Of a stretch of DNA of 29,468 nt, positions 22,648-29,468 are shown piece after piece. Under the pieces are notes generated by a model. The model made no database searches. It saw nothing but the letters and a program-made list of their open reading frames with translations, and had not been told where the DNA came from. The stretch's first letter is position 1; each line of letters opens with the position of its first letter. Location: contig CAJMJN010000016.1 in assembly GCA_905213875.1 (NCBI GenBank), forward strand, positions 1 to 29,468, in the 5' to 3' direction. The translations under genes and the position numbers were made by a program. This DNA comes from an uncultured Clostridium sp. (GTDB lineage Bacteria; Bacillota; Clostridia; TANB77; CAG-508).

Positions 22648-24654
22648 ATGAATTTAGAGGGTAAGCTATTAGGAAATCGATATGAAATAATTGAAAAAGT
22701 TGGAAATGGCGGAATGGCTACTGTATATAAAGCAACAGATAAAGTTTTAAAAAGATATGTTGCTGTAAAAATATTAAGGGATGAATTTACCACAGATGAA
22801 GAATTTATAAAAAGATTTGAAGTAGAAGCACAATCAGCAGCAAGATTAGCACACCCTAACATTGTGTCAATTTATGATGTAGGGGTAGATGGAAACTTAT
22901 ATTATATAGTAATGGAACTTATACAAGGAAAAACTTTAAAAGAAATTATATTAGAAGAAAAAGGACCATTACCTTGGAAATGGTCTGTAAATGTAGCAAT
23001 TCAAATAGCTTCAGCACTAGAAATGGCTCATAAAAATAATATTATACATAGAGATATAAAACCACATAATATAATAATAACAGAAGATGGAGTTGCGAAA
23101 GTAACAGATTTTGGAATAGCAAAAGCAGTTTCAAATTCAACAATAACAGCATTTGGAACAACAATAGGTTCAGTACATTACTTTTCACCAGAACACGCAC
23201 GTGGTGGTTTTACAGATGCAAAATCTGATTTATATTCTTTAGGTGTGGTAATGTATGAAATGGTTACTGGTAGAGTACCTTTTGATGCAGATACACCAGT
23301 ATCTGTGGCATTAAAACATATGCAAGAACAACCAGAAGAACCAATAGAAGTAAATCCAAATGTGCCAATAGCAATCAACAAAATAATAATGAGAGCATTG
23401 CAAAAAGATACAACATTAAGATATCAAAATGCAACAGAAATGCTAACAGATTTAAGAAAAGCATTAAAAAATCCGAATGGAGATTTTGTTGATGATAAAG
23501 AATATGATCCAACAGCAGCAACACAGATTATAAATACAGAAATGTATAATAATGTAAAAAATAGAGACAATGAAGACCAAGCTGAGAATGGAAAAAAGGA
23601 GAATAAATTAAAAAGATTTATAAAAAACCATAAAAAATTAAGTATATTTATAGGATTAATTTTATTATTCTCATTAAGCTTGGGAGGAACTATATTGGCC
23701 TTAAATATAACTAATCCACCAGAAGTAAACATTCCAAATGTTGTTGGAATGGCAAAAGATGAGGCACAAAGAGAAGTTGAAAATGAAAAATTAAAATTCT
23801 CAATAGAAAAAGAAGAGTATAACAAAGATGTACCAGAAGGATTTGTAATTTCACAAAAAGTTGATGGAGATACAATAGGAGATTTTACAACAACACCTTC
23901 AACAGATAGAAAGGTAAAAGAAGGAACTACAATAAAAGTTATTGTAAGTAAAGGACAAGAAAAAACTACAGTACCTAAAGTTATTGGTATGAAACAAGAT
24001 GAAGCAATAAAAGCTTTAGAAGATGCAAATTTAAAAGCAGAAGTAATAGAAGAAACAAGCAAGAAAGTTGAAGAAGGTTACGTAATAAGCCAAGAAACAG
24101 ATGCAAATGCAGAAGCATATGCAGGTGATACAGTAAAAATTCACGTAAGCACAGGAACAGGAATAAAACAAGTAACTGTAGTTAGTGTAATTGGGCAAGA
24201 TGAGGCAGCTGCTAAAAAGACATTAACAGATTTAGGGCTAAAAGTAAATATAACTTATGCAGATAGCACATCAGATAATGGAAAAGTTGCAAAACAAAGT
24301 TTAGATGCAGGAAAAGTTGTAGATGAAGGAACAACAATAACATTAACAGTGAATAAAGTAGCTGAAAGCAAAAATGTAACTGTAAATATAAATGTAAAAG
24401 CAATTACAGGTGGATACACAGAAAGTGCAAACGAAACTGAAACAACAAGTAAAAAAGTTAATATAAAAGTAAACAATGAAACAAGAACAGGAATAGATAA
24501 AAATAAATCTGATTTTTCTATAACATTATCAGGTAAAGACGGAGAAAGTGGACAAATAACTGTAGTAATTACAGACCCAACAAGTGGAGCAACACTATAT
24601 TCTTCAAGCAAAACAATAACATATGGTTCACAAGATGCAGTTTCATTTAATTAA
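22648..24654 (+). CDS. prkC: PASTA-domain Ser/Thr protein kinase (PrkC/Stk)
   Basis: Membrane kinase that senses peptidoglycan fragments and controls growth, division and spore germination in relatives. Length is 668 residues. The kinase domain (about 11-270) has GNGGMATVY (19-27), catalytic K41, HRD (134-136) with K138, and DFG (154-156). The activation loop TSIGSVHYFSPE-like segment is rich in Thr. A single transmembrane helix lies at about 331-352. Outside are three PASTA repeats, starting near 355 (VNIPNVVGM), 431 (TTVPKVIGM) and 501 (VTVVSVIGQ). The last ~95 residues (about 575-668) are a non-PASTA, Thr/Ser-rich beta-type tail. AAGGAGAG supports the start. It ends with a perfect long terminator. 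Confidence 0.95.
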   Translation: MNLEGKLLGNRYEIIEKVGNGGMATVYKATDKVLKRYVAVKILRDEFTTDEEFIKRFEVEAQSAARLAHPNIVSIYDVGVDGNLYYIVMELIQGKTLKEIILEEKGPLPWKWSVNVAIQIASALEMAHKNNIIHRDIKPHNIIITEDGVAKVTDFGIAKAVSNSTITAFGTTIGSVHYFSPEHARGGFTDAKSDLYSLGVVMYEMVTGRVPFDADTPVSVALKHMQEQPEEPIEVNPNVPIAINKIIMRALQKDTTLRYQNATEMLTDLRKALKNPNGDFVDDKEYDPTAATQIINTEMYNNVKNRDNEDQAENGKKENKLKRFIKNHKKLSIFIGLILLFSLSLGGTILALNITNPPEVNIPNVVGMAKDEAQREVENEKLKFSIEKEEYNKDVPEGFVISQKVDGDTIGDFTTTPSTDRKVKEGTTIKVIVSKGQEKTTVPKVIGMKQDEAIKALEDANLKAEVIEETSKKVEEGYVISQETDANAEAYAGDTVKIHVSTGTGIKQVTVVSVIGQDEAAAKKTLTDLGLKVNITYADSTSDNGKVAKQSLDAGKVVDEGTTITLTVNKVAESKNVTVNINVKAITGGYTESANETETTSKKVNIKVNNETRTGIDKNKSDFSITLSGKDGESGQITVVITDPTSGATLYSSSKTITYGSQDAVSFN

Positions 24655-24662
24655 AAAATAGT

Positions 24663-24707
24663 AAGAAAAACTTAAATCTGAAAGTATATCAGATTTAAGT
24701 TTTTCTT
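24663..24707 (+). terminator. Strong terminator after prkC
   Basis: A perfect 19-bp stem, 24663-24681 with 24689-24707, with a 7-base loop; the 3' arm is T-rich and a T run follows at 24711-24716. Confidence 0.85.
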
Positions 24708-24734
24708 GACTTTTTTAAAAGAATGTAATATAAA
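24706..24734 (+). promoter_or_regulatory. Promoter of the DUF2442-rsgA-rpe genes
   Basis: TTGACT (24706-24711), 17-base spacer, TATAAA (24729-24734). The -35 box overlaps the last bases of the prkC terminator stem. Confidence 0.6.
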
Positions 24735-24753
24735 AGGTTTGGAGTGATGTTTT

Positions 24754-24996
24754 ATGAACCCAAAAGCTATAGATGTAAAAGTTTTAAAAGACTATAAATT
24801 AGAAATAATATTTGATAATGATGAAAAAAGAATATTTGATGTAAAACCATATTTCAAATTCAAAATTTTTAAAGAATTACAAGAAAAAAATAAATTTGAT
24901 ACTGTAAAGGTATCAGGATTATCAATTGAATGGGAAAATGGTGCAGATATTTGCCCTGACGAATTGTATAATAATAGCCATTTGGAGGAAGAATGA
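24754..24996 (+). CDS. DUF2442 domain protein
   Basis: An 80-residue protein made almost only of the small alpha/beta DUF2442 domain (KAIDVKVLKDYKLEIIFDN, then FDVKPYF, then GLSIEWENGADICPDELYNN). The motif order, including the W-E-N-G-A-D-I end, is characteristic. The family is often found next to toxin-antitoxin or DUF4160 genes, but no such partner is here. Function unknown. GGAG at about 24741 precedes the ATG. Its stop overlaps the rsgA start (ATGA). It interrupts the usual prkC-rsgA adjacency and is driven by a new promoter. Confidence 0.8.
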   Translation: MNPKAIDVKVLKDYKLEIIFDNDEKRIFDVKPYFKFKIFKELQEKNKFDTVKVSGLSIEWENGADICPDELYNNSHLEEE

Positions 24997-25877
24997 AAGG
25001 AAAAATAATAGAAAACATATCAAATTTATATAAAGTAGAAGCAAATAAAGAAATCTATGAAGCAACAGCAAGAGGAAAATTCAAAAAAGACGAAATAACA
25101 CCTGTAGTTGGTGATAATGTAGAAATAGAAATAATAGATGAACAAGAAAGAAAGGCAGTTATAAATAAGATAGAGGAAAGAAGTGTATATGTAAAAAGAC
25201 CTAAAATGGCTAATATAACGCAAATAGTATTAGTTGTTTCAAGTAAGCATCCAAAACCAGATTTATTAATGTTGGATAAGCAATTAGCATTTGCGGAGCT
25301 GTTATGTATAAAAGCTATAATTGTTTTAAATAAAACAGATTTGGATAAAGAGCAAAGTTTTAAAACAATAAAAAATGTATATGAAAATATAGGATATACA
25401 GTAATAGAAACAGAAGCAAAAACTCAAAAAGGAGTAATAGAACTAATAGAACAACTAAAAGATAATATAAATGCATTCTCAGGAAATTCAGGGGTAGGAA
25501 AATCGACATTAATAAATGCTATATTTGATAATGAAATGACACAAGAAGGAGAAATTAGCAAAAAAAATAAAAGAGGAAAAAACACAACAACATCAACCAA
25601 ATTATATGAAATAGATAAAAACACATATATAGCGGATACACCAGGATTTTCAACATTTGATATATCAGAAATAGAGAGCAAAGATTTAGCAATGTATTTT
25701 AAAGAATTTGAGCAATATATACCTGAATGTGAGTTTGTTGGATGTACACATATAAAAGAGCAAAGTTGTGGAATAAAAAAGGCGGTAAAAGAGGGAAAAA
25801 TAGAACAAGAAAGATATAATAGATTTTGTAAAATATATGAAGAATTAAAGCAAAAGGAGGAAAGAAAAAAATGGTAG
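24993..25877 (+). CDS. rsgA: Ribosome small subunit-dependent GTPase RsgA
   Basis: Circularly permuted GTPase that binds the 30S subunit and helps its late assembly. Length is 294 residues. An N-terminal OB-fold (about 1-68) is followed by the permuted GTPase: G4 NKTD (about 113-116), G1 GNSGVGKST (about 164-172) and G3 DTPGFSTFD (about 213-221). The C-terminal zinc site is CEFVGCTHIKEQSC (C-x4-C-x-H-x5-C). GGAGGAAG (from 24984) precedes the start and the gene overlaps DUF2442 by 4 bases. The end overlaps rpe by 7 bases. The order with prpC/prkC and rpe is standard. Confidence 0.96.
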   Translation: MKGKIIENISNLYKVEANKEIYEATARGKFKKDEITPVVGDNVEIEIIDEQERKAVINKIEERSVYVKRPKMANITQIVLVVSSKHPKPDLLMLDKQLAFAELLCIKAIIVLNKTDLDKEQSFKTIKNVYENIGYTVIETEAKTQKGVIELIEQLKDNINAFSGNSGVGKSTLINAIFDNEMTQEGEISKKNKRGKNTTTSTKLYEIDKNTYIADTPGFSTFDISEIESKDLAMYFKEFEQYIPECEFVGCTHIKEQSCGIKKAVKEGKIEQERYNRFCKIYEELKQKEERKKW

Positions 25878-26530
25878 AAGTTTCAACATCAATACTTGGA
25901 ACAAAAAAAGGAGAAGAATCAAAAATATTTTTTGCATTAGAAGTTGCAAAAACAGATTATTTTCATATAGATGTAATGGATGGAAAATTTGTTAAAAATA
26001 ATACATATCAAAAGATGTTTGAAAATGCATCATATATAAAAAGAATATCAAATTTACCACTAGATATTCATTTGATGGTAGAAGATGTAAAAGATGCAAT
26101 TGACGACTTCTCAGCAGTAGAACCCAATATAATAACATTTCATTATGAGGTATGTAAAAGTAAAGAAGAAGTATATAAAAATATAAGATATATAAAAGAA
26201 TGCAATTGTAAGGTTGGATTAGCTGTAAAACCAGAAACAAAAATAGAAGAAATATACGAATTCTTACCATATATTCATATGTGTTTAGTTATGACAGTTG
26301 AGCCAGGAAAAGGTGGGCAAACACTTATAGAAGAAACTTTAGAAAAAGTTGCAAAATTAAAAGAATATGTTAAAAATAATGATATTGAAATAGACATAGA
26401 AGTTGATGGTGGAATCAATTTAGCTACTGCTCCAAAAGCTAAAGAAGCTGGAGCAAATGTGTTAGTTGCAGGTAGTGCAATACTAATGGCAAAAGATTAT
26501 AAAGTTATTATTGATGAATTAAAACAATAA
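25871..26530 (+). CDS. rpe: Ribulose-phosphate 3-epimerase
   Basis: Interconverts ribulose-5-phosphate and xylulose-5-phosphate in the pentose phosphate pathway. Length is 219 residues, a TIM barrel. Metal and catalytic residues are in HIDVMDG (about 33-39), DIHLMVED (about 65-72) and EVDGGIN (about 176-182); phosphate binding uses TVEPGKGGQ (about 138-146) and VAGSAIL (about 195-201). The N-terminus is divergent: instead of the usual PSILSADF it reads STSILGTKKGEES, and DGHFVPN is DGKFVKN. Still, the metal ligands remain. The overlap with rsgA indicates coupling; AAGGAGGAAAG lies before the ATG. Confidence 0.9.
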   Translation: MVEVSTSILGTKKGEESKIFFALEVAKTDYFHIDVMDGKFVKNNTYQKMFENASYIKRISNLPLDIHLMVEDVKDAIDDFSAVEPNIITFHYEVCKSKEEVYKNIRYIKECNCKVGLAVKPETKIEEIYEFLPYIHMCLVMTVEPGKGGQTLIEETLEKVAKLKEYVKNNDIEIDIEVDGGINLATAPKAKEAGANVLVAGSAILMAKDYKVIIDELKQ

Positions 26531-26536
26531 TTATAT

Positions 26537-26580
26537 AAAAAAGATACAAATACTAATTATTAATATTTGTATCTTTTTTA
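26537..26580. terminator. Terminator between rpe and the convergent polymer-forming protein gene
   Basis: AAAAAAGATACAAATA (26537-26552) pairs perfectly with TATTTGTATCTTTTTT (26564-26579). A and T runs on the two sides make it usable in both directions. Confidence 0.85.
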
Positions 26581-26614
26581 GTGTGTGTATAAAATAATTT
26601 AATTACATTTTGTT

Positions 26615-27817
26615 TTATTTTTTAATTTCTTCTTTTTTTGAATTTTTATTAGATTTTTCTTTTTCAGGAATAATTGCAGTTACTAAAATTCCTAAACCAA
26701 TAATCATAATAACAAAGTTTAATATACTTCCAACAACAGGAATTAGTTCAAGTAACCAAATTACAGCTGATGTTATAATTAAAACACCAAATGTTGTTGT
26801 GTTTTTAGATATATTAAATTTTTTACAAACTAGATTATTAATTGCTATAACAAAAGTTGAATTGCTAATCATTAATAAAACAGCAAATAACATTGTACCA
26901 ATTATAGCAATATTTGATGTTAGACCTAATATAAGTAACAATACAAATGCTATAACAAAAATGATAGGTGTTAAAATTCCTGATCCGATAACTGGCAATA
27001 ATTTTTTAGACAATAAAGCTCCAGTATTTTCTAGGAATTTTGGTGCTAACCATAAATATAATAGCCATATAACTAAAACAGTTACGATAAATCTACCTAA
27101 AGCTAAAATATAACTAGAAATAGATTTTGACTTTGTTGAAGTTGTTATAGGTGAATAATTAACACTTCCAGTAACTGTACCTTCAGGAATAGAAGCTTCT
27201 GAACTAGAAGAATAATTTAAATCACCATAAATAGTAGCTTTATTTGTTACTGAACTTTGACCGTCAGAATTTGATGAAATTTCAATATTTTTTGAAGATA
27301 CATAAGCATTTCTTCCAATCACGCCAGAAAAGTTTAAAGTGTCAGAAGATGTTCTAATATCACGATAAACATAACCATTAATATTTAGAGTATTGGCAGT
27401 AGTATATAAGTCATATACAACACCAGAAATATTTACTTCATTTGCAGCAGCAAATAAATTGCTATAAATATATCCTTCTTTTTCTACGTTGATAGTTTTT
27501 GCACAAATAAATGCATCTCCACCAATTTGAGAACTGATAGTAACAGTATTAGCTAAAATAAAAAGATTACCATCTACGATATAATCAACTTTAACGTCAT
27601 CACCTGTTAAATATACATCACTTTTTTTCATTGAATTATCAGTAGATTGAGTAGTTTCAGATGTAGTCTCATTACCTTGAGTTGTTTCTACTGCCTTTTC
27701 TTGTGAGTTATCACTAATAGGTTCTGCTTCATTATCATCAGCTCTTACAATAGGAACTAAAAGAGATAAAGCAAGTAATAAAATCAAAGTGATTTTTGTA
27801 ATTTTGTTTTTTAACAT
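26615..27817 (-). CDS. Secreted/membrane polymer-forming (bactofilin-like) protein
   Basis: A 400-residue protein. A signal peptide (about 1-26, KNKITKITLILLLALSLLVPIVRA) is followed by a Thr/Ser/Glu-rich linker (27-62). Then comes a right-handed beta-helix-like region (about 66-220) built of short repeats such as GDAFICAKTINV and YIYSNLFAAANEVNISG, as in bactofilin/polymer-forming proteins. Four membrane helices follow (about 236-256, 275-300, 305-330, 345-380) and a Lys/Glu-rich tail. Cytoplasmic bactofilins lack signal peptide and helices, so this is the membrane variant, with the beta-helix outside. AGGAGGT (complement of 27826-27832) supports the ATG. It follows nth on the same strand but has its own promoter. 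Role unknown, perhaps in the cell envelope. Confidence 0.75.
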   Translation of the reverse strand: MLKNKITKITLILLLALSLLVPIVRADDNEAEPISDNSQEKAVETTQGNETTSETTQSTDNSMKKSDVYLTGDDVKVDYIVDGNLFILANTVTISSQIGGDAFICAKTINVEKEGYIYSNLFAAANEVNISGVVYDLYTTANTLNINGYVYRDIRTSSDTLNFSGVIGRNAYVSSKNIEISSNSDGQSSVTNKATIYGDLNYSSSSEASIPEGTVTGSVNYSPITTSTKSKSISSYILALGRFIVTVLVIWLLYLWLAPKFLENTGALLSKKLLPVIGSGILTPIIFVIAFVLLLILGLTSNIAIIGTMLFAVLLMISNSTFVIAINNLVCKKFNISKNTTTFGVLIITSAVIWLLELIPVVGSILNFVIMIIGLGILVTAIIPEKEKSNKNSKKEEIKK

Positions 27818-27860
27818 TTAAAATACCTCCTACATGTTATAATATATTTTATACACTCAA

Positions 27861-27889
27861 AATATATATCTTTATAATAATTTTGTCAA
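27861..27889 (-). promoter_or_regulatory. Promoter inside the end of nth
   Basis: On the minus strand TTGACA (complement of 27884-27889), 17-base spacer, TATATT (complement of 27861-27866), 44 bases before the ATG of the polymer-forming protein gene. Confidence 0.55.
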
Positions 27890-28528
27890 TTGAATGTCTT
27901 TATTTTTGTAATATTTACAAAAATCTTTTATAGGGCAGATATCACATTTAGGATGTCTTGCAATACAAGTATTTCTACCATGCCATACAAATAGATGATT
28001 TATATCCTTTATATCATTTTTGGAAAAGATTTTTAATAAATCTTGTTCTATTTTTAAAGGATCTTTTTCATCAGACAAACCAACTAAATTTGAAATTCTT
28101 TTAGCATGAGTATCTACAGCAATACCTTGAGCAATTCCAAATACTTCTAACATAATAACATTAGCACTTTTTCTACCAACTCCAGCAAGTGAAGTCAATT
28201 CTTCCATAGTATGTGGAACTATGCCATTAAAATTATTTAAAACTTGAGAAGCACATAATTTTATATTTTTAGCTTTATTTTTATAAAAACCACAAGGATG
28301 AATGATTCTTTCAAGTTCAGAAATATCAATATTTGCAAAGTCTTCAATAGTCTTGCATCTATTAAATAATTCAGGAGTAGTTTTATTTACTCTTTCATCA
28401 GTACATTGAGCAGAAAGCATAACAGCAATTACTAATTCAAAAGGAGTAGAAAAATCTAAACTACAAGTAGCATCTGGATAAGCTGTTCTTAAATTTTGTA
28501 CTATTTTTGTTGCATCACTTTTTTTCAT
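27872..28528 (-). CDS. nth: Endonuclease III
   Basis: Bifunctional DNA glycosylase/AP lyase for oxidised pyrimidines in base excision repair. Length is 218 residues. The helix-hairpin-helix LAGVGRKSANV (about 113-123) contains the catalytic Lys, and VDTHAKR (about 138-144) the catalytic Asp. The [4Fe-4S] site is CIARHPKCDICPIKDFC (C-x6-C-x2-C-x5-C, about 187-203). The ATG (complement of 28526-28528) fits the N-terminus of known Nth proteins. The only good ribosome site, AAGGAG (complement of 28574-28579), is 45 bases away, separated by a 12-bp hairpin; no in-frame start lies closer to it. Confidence 0.95.
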   Translation of the reverse strand: MKKSDATKIVQNLRTAYPDATCSLDFSTPFELVIAVMLSAQCTDERVNKTTPELFNRCKTIEDFANIDISELERIIHPCGFYKNKAKNIKLCASQVLNNFNGIVPHTMEELTSLAGVGRKSANVIMLEVFGIAQGIAVDTHAKRISNLVGLSDEKDPLKIEQDLLKIFSKNDIKDINHLFVWHGRNTCIARHPKCDICPIKDFCKYYKNKDIQLTKLL

Positions 28529-28539
28529 TATTATATATA

Positions 28540-28570
28540 ATTTAATAATTTAAATTCAAAATTATTAAAT
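28540..28570 (-). promoter_or_regulatory. Leader hairpin between ribosome site and start of nth
   Basis: ATTTAATAATTT (28540-28551) and AAATTATTAAAT (28559-28570) are perfect complements with a 7-base loop. The hairpin lies between AAGGAG and ATG; folding would cut the spacing from 45 to about 14 bases. Confidence 0.55.
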
Positions 28571-28699
28571 AATCTCCTTTCATTAAATATGTTAACAATT
28601 ACATTTTACAAGAAAATACAGAGATAGTCAAACAAAATAAACATAAAAAGGAACAGATAAAATCAAGTTACATATTATATAAAAAGGGGGAGTAGTAGA

Positions 28700-28849
28700 A
28701 TGAAGCATTTATTTAAAAAGACATTAGGTGTATGTTTAATAGGACTAGGATTAGGAATTCTAATGGTTTTATTACTTCCTATAACAGGTTGGCTATTTAT
28801 TATAGGATTAGGAGTTGTTTGTGTTGGTTTTATTTGGCTTGCATGTTGA
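28700..28849 (+). CDS. Small hydrophobic membrane protein upstream of spoVM
   Basis: A 49-residue protein, MKHLFKKTLGVCL... to ...FIWLAC, with a positive start and two hydrophobic segments (about 9-27 and 31-47) around the turn LLPITGW. AGGGGGAG (28685-28692) gives a strong RBS. The stop is 18 bases before the spoVM ATG, so the two are most likely one operon. I do not recognise the family with certainty; a small membrane protein made during sporulation is a fair guess from the context. The region 28580-28699 before it is AT-rich; no convincing sigma-E promoter could be picked by eye. Confidence 0.7.
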   Translation: MKHLFKKTLGVCLIGLGLGILMVLLLPITGWLFIIGLGVVCVGFIWLAC

Positions 28850-28867
28850 AGAAAGGGGGATACATAT

Positions 28868-28948
28868 ATGACAGTTGTAGTAAAAAAAGTTCCTAAATTT
28901 TTAAGGGGATTTGTTAAATTAATATTTGGAATTAAGGATGAGAAATAA
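28868..28948 (+). CDS. spoVM: Stage V sporulation protein M (SpoVM), 26 residues
   Basis: A 26-codon gene, reading MTVVVKKVPKFLRGFVKLIF then GIKDEK. It matches the length of B. subtilis SpoVM (26 residues) and its central pattern: a basic/hydrophobic start, PKFL-x-G-x-V in the middle, a (F/L)G turn and a charged end. SpoVM is an amphipathic helix that recognises the convex forespore membrane and anchors SpoIVA for coat assembly; it is made in the mother cell under sigma-E/K. GAAAGGGGG (28851-28859) lies 8 bases before the ATG. It is very short, so it is easily missed. The match is by eye but the motif is distinctive. It implies an endospore-forming organism. Confidence 0.85.
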   Translation: MTVVVKKVPKFLRGFVKLIFGIKDEK

Positions 28949-28964
28949 AAAGTAAACATAAAAC

Positions 28965-28993
28965 TTGAAAAAAGTAACTAGATGTGCTATAAT
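28965..28993 (+). promoter_or_regulatory. Promoter of the 116-residue protein gene
   Basis: TTGAAA (28965-28970), 17-base spacer, TATAAT (28988-28993). The TTG of the -35 box is also the apparent start of a longer frame, which is therefore not real. Confidence 0.65.
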
Positions 28994-29039
28994 TAAAATT
29001 GATAGTAAAAAACTAGTAAAGCACAAAGGAGGATATATT

Positions 29040-29390
29040 ATGTGTACAGACAAAAATATTTCAAAGAAAATGCGGGAAGGAATCTTAATTGATGCACCGT
29101 TTCCAAAAAACATGTTACTTGCTGATGAAATCTTAAAACGTGAAGGCTTTAGGCCAAGTATTGATTATCTTAATATTCAAACACAGTATGAACATCAATA
29201 CACTGAAGTTAAGTATCGGAAGTCTATTTTTGAAATGGATGCAGAGGATAAAAATACAGGAAACAAGTTAAAATGTTTCATGTTAATTATTCCAGACCGC
29301 TATGTTCCAAAGAAAGAAGAACAACAAGGAGTCATTAGAAATAATGAAGACATAAACACATTATATTCTAAAAAAGAGGAGTCCCAATAA
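29040..29390 (+). CDS. Hypothetical protein, 116 residues
   Basis: Not recognised. It starts at the ATG at 29040, 7 bases after AAAGGAGG (29025-29032), with its own promoter upstream. The product begins MCTDKNISKKMREGILIDAP and is soluble, mixed alpha/beta (strands such as LKCFMLIIPDRYV near 80-92), with no signal peptide or membrane segment. It ends in a charged, probably flexible tail. Codons such as cgg, cgc, ccg and cgt are more frequent here than in neighbouring genes, a hint of recent acquisition. The stop TAA ends one base before the first base of an IS3-type terminal repeat. No known domain can be named. Confidence 0.7.
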   Translation: MCTDKNISKKMREGILIDAPFPKNMLLADEILKREGFRPSIDYLNIQTQYEHQYTEVKYRKSIFEMDAEDKNTGNKLKCFMLIIPDRYVPKKEEQQGVIRNNEDINTLYSKKEESQ

Positions 29391-29391
29391 T

Positions 29392-29468
29392 TGAAGTGAA
29401 CCCAAATTATTAGACAAAAAAGTTTAATAAGGAGGGTTCATTTTATGTCTAAATATTCAAATGAATTT
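29392..29468 (+). mobile_element. Left end of an IS3-type insertion sequence (cut by window edge)
   Basis: TGAAGTGAACCCAAATTATT (29392-29411) has the TGA-start of IS3-family terminal repeats. It is followed by a short leader, AAGGAGGG (29429-29436) and the start of a gene whose first residues resemble IS3/IS150 OrfA. The rest of the element and its right end are outside the window. Confidence 0.65.
29445..29468 (+). CDS. Transposase OrfA of IS3-type element, first 8 codons
   Basis: The visible residues are MSKYSNEF, which is how many helix-turn-helix OrfA proteins of IS3/IS150-type elements start (MSKYS-x-EFK). A GGAGGG ribosome site lies 8 bases upstream. Only 24 bases are in the window, so the call leans on the start motif and on the terminal repeat upstream. 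Confidence 0.6.

Noticed and set aside
23424..24062. Minus-strand frame of 212 residues inside prkC
   Set aside because: Antisense shadow of the kinase/PASTA region; no promoter or ribosome site.
26610..27113. Plus-strand frame of 167 residues
   Set aside because: Antisense of the membrane domain of the polymer-forming protein; hydrophobic codons mirror each other; no RBS.
28621..28690. Sigma-E promoter for the spoVM operon
   Set aside because: CATATTAT near 28671 resembles a -10, but no matching -35 at 13-15 bases; not convincing by eye.

Overview
The window is a piece of a very AT-rich, low-GC Gram-positive chromosome, most likely from a spore-forming member of the class Clostridia (Bacillota). 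The reasons are the HrcA/CIRCE-controlled hrcA-grpE-dnaK-dnaJ operon, the prpC-prkC(PASTA)-rsgA-rpe order, MutS2 with a Smr domain, YlmH, TTG starts with strong AGGAGG sites, and a 26-codon spoVM gene. The exact lineage is inference; it resembles uncultured low-GC gut Clostridia.

Layout. Positions 1-1030 are the end of an rRNA operon: the 3' end of 23S, a 5S rRNA with its own promoter, and a tRNA gene followed by a terminator. The tRNA is split in its anticodon by a 241-nt group I intron without an ORF. Read without splicing the anticodon looks like GUG (His); after splicing it is GUU, giving a standard tRNA-Asn. Positions 1156-3293 hold a CmpB-type membrane protein, a convergent small helical protein and murI. 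Positions 3317-8238 are the heat-shock operon, with two CIRCE operators over the hrcA promoter. A short palindromic repeat sits singly between grpE and dnaK and as an inverted pair (REPIN-like) after dnaJ.

Positions 8453-11288 hold a membrane-anchored esterase, a CAT/condensation-like acyltransferase and a DUF6320-like membrane protein, probably one functional set. Positions 11362-17249 form a tight housekeeping run: rlmN, a P-loop/Asp23 fusion, cmk, plsC, dxs, ylmH. Then come a lone C39-like cysteine peptidase, mutS2 on the minus strand, and an Rpn/PD-(D/E)XK 'transposase-like' gene whose expected ATG is ATA and which lies between 16-bp inverted repeats. Positions 21874-26530 are the PP2C phosphatase / PASTA kinase pair, a DUF2442 gene, rsgA and rpe.

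The right end has, on the minus strand, nth followed by a secreted or membrane polymer-forming (bactofilin-like) protein. On the plus strand are a 49-codon hydrophobic gene, spoVM, an unrecognised 116-residue protein, and the left end of an IS3-type insertion sequence cut by the window edge. The most striking feature is the tRNA-Asn group I intron, followed by the REP/REPIN repeat and the Asp23 fusion.
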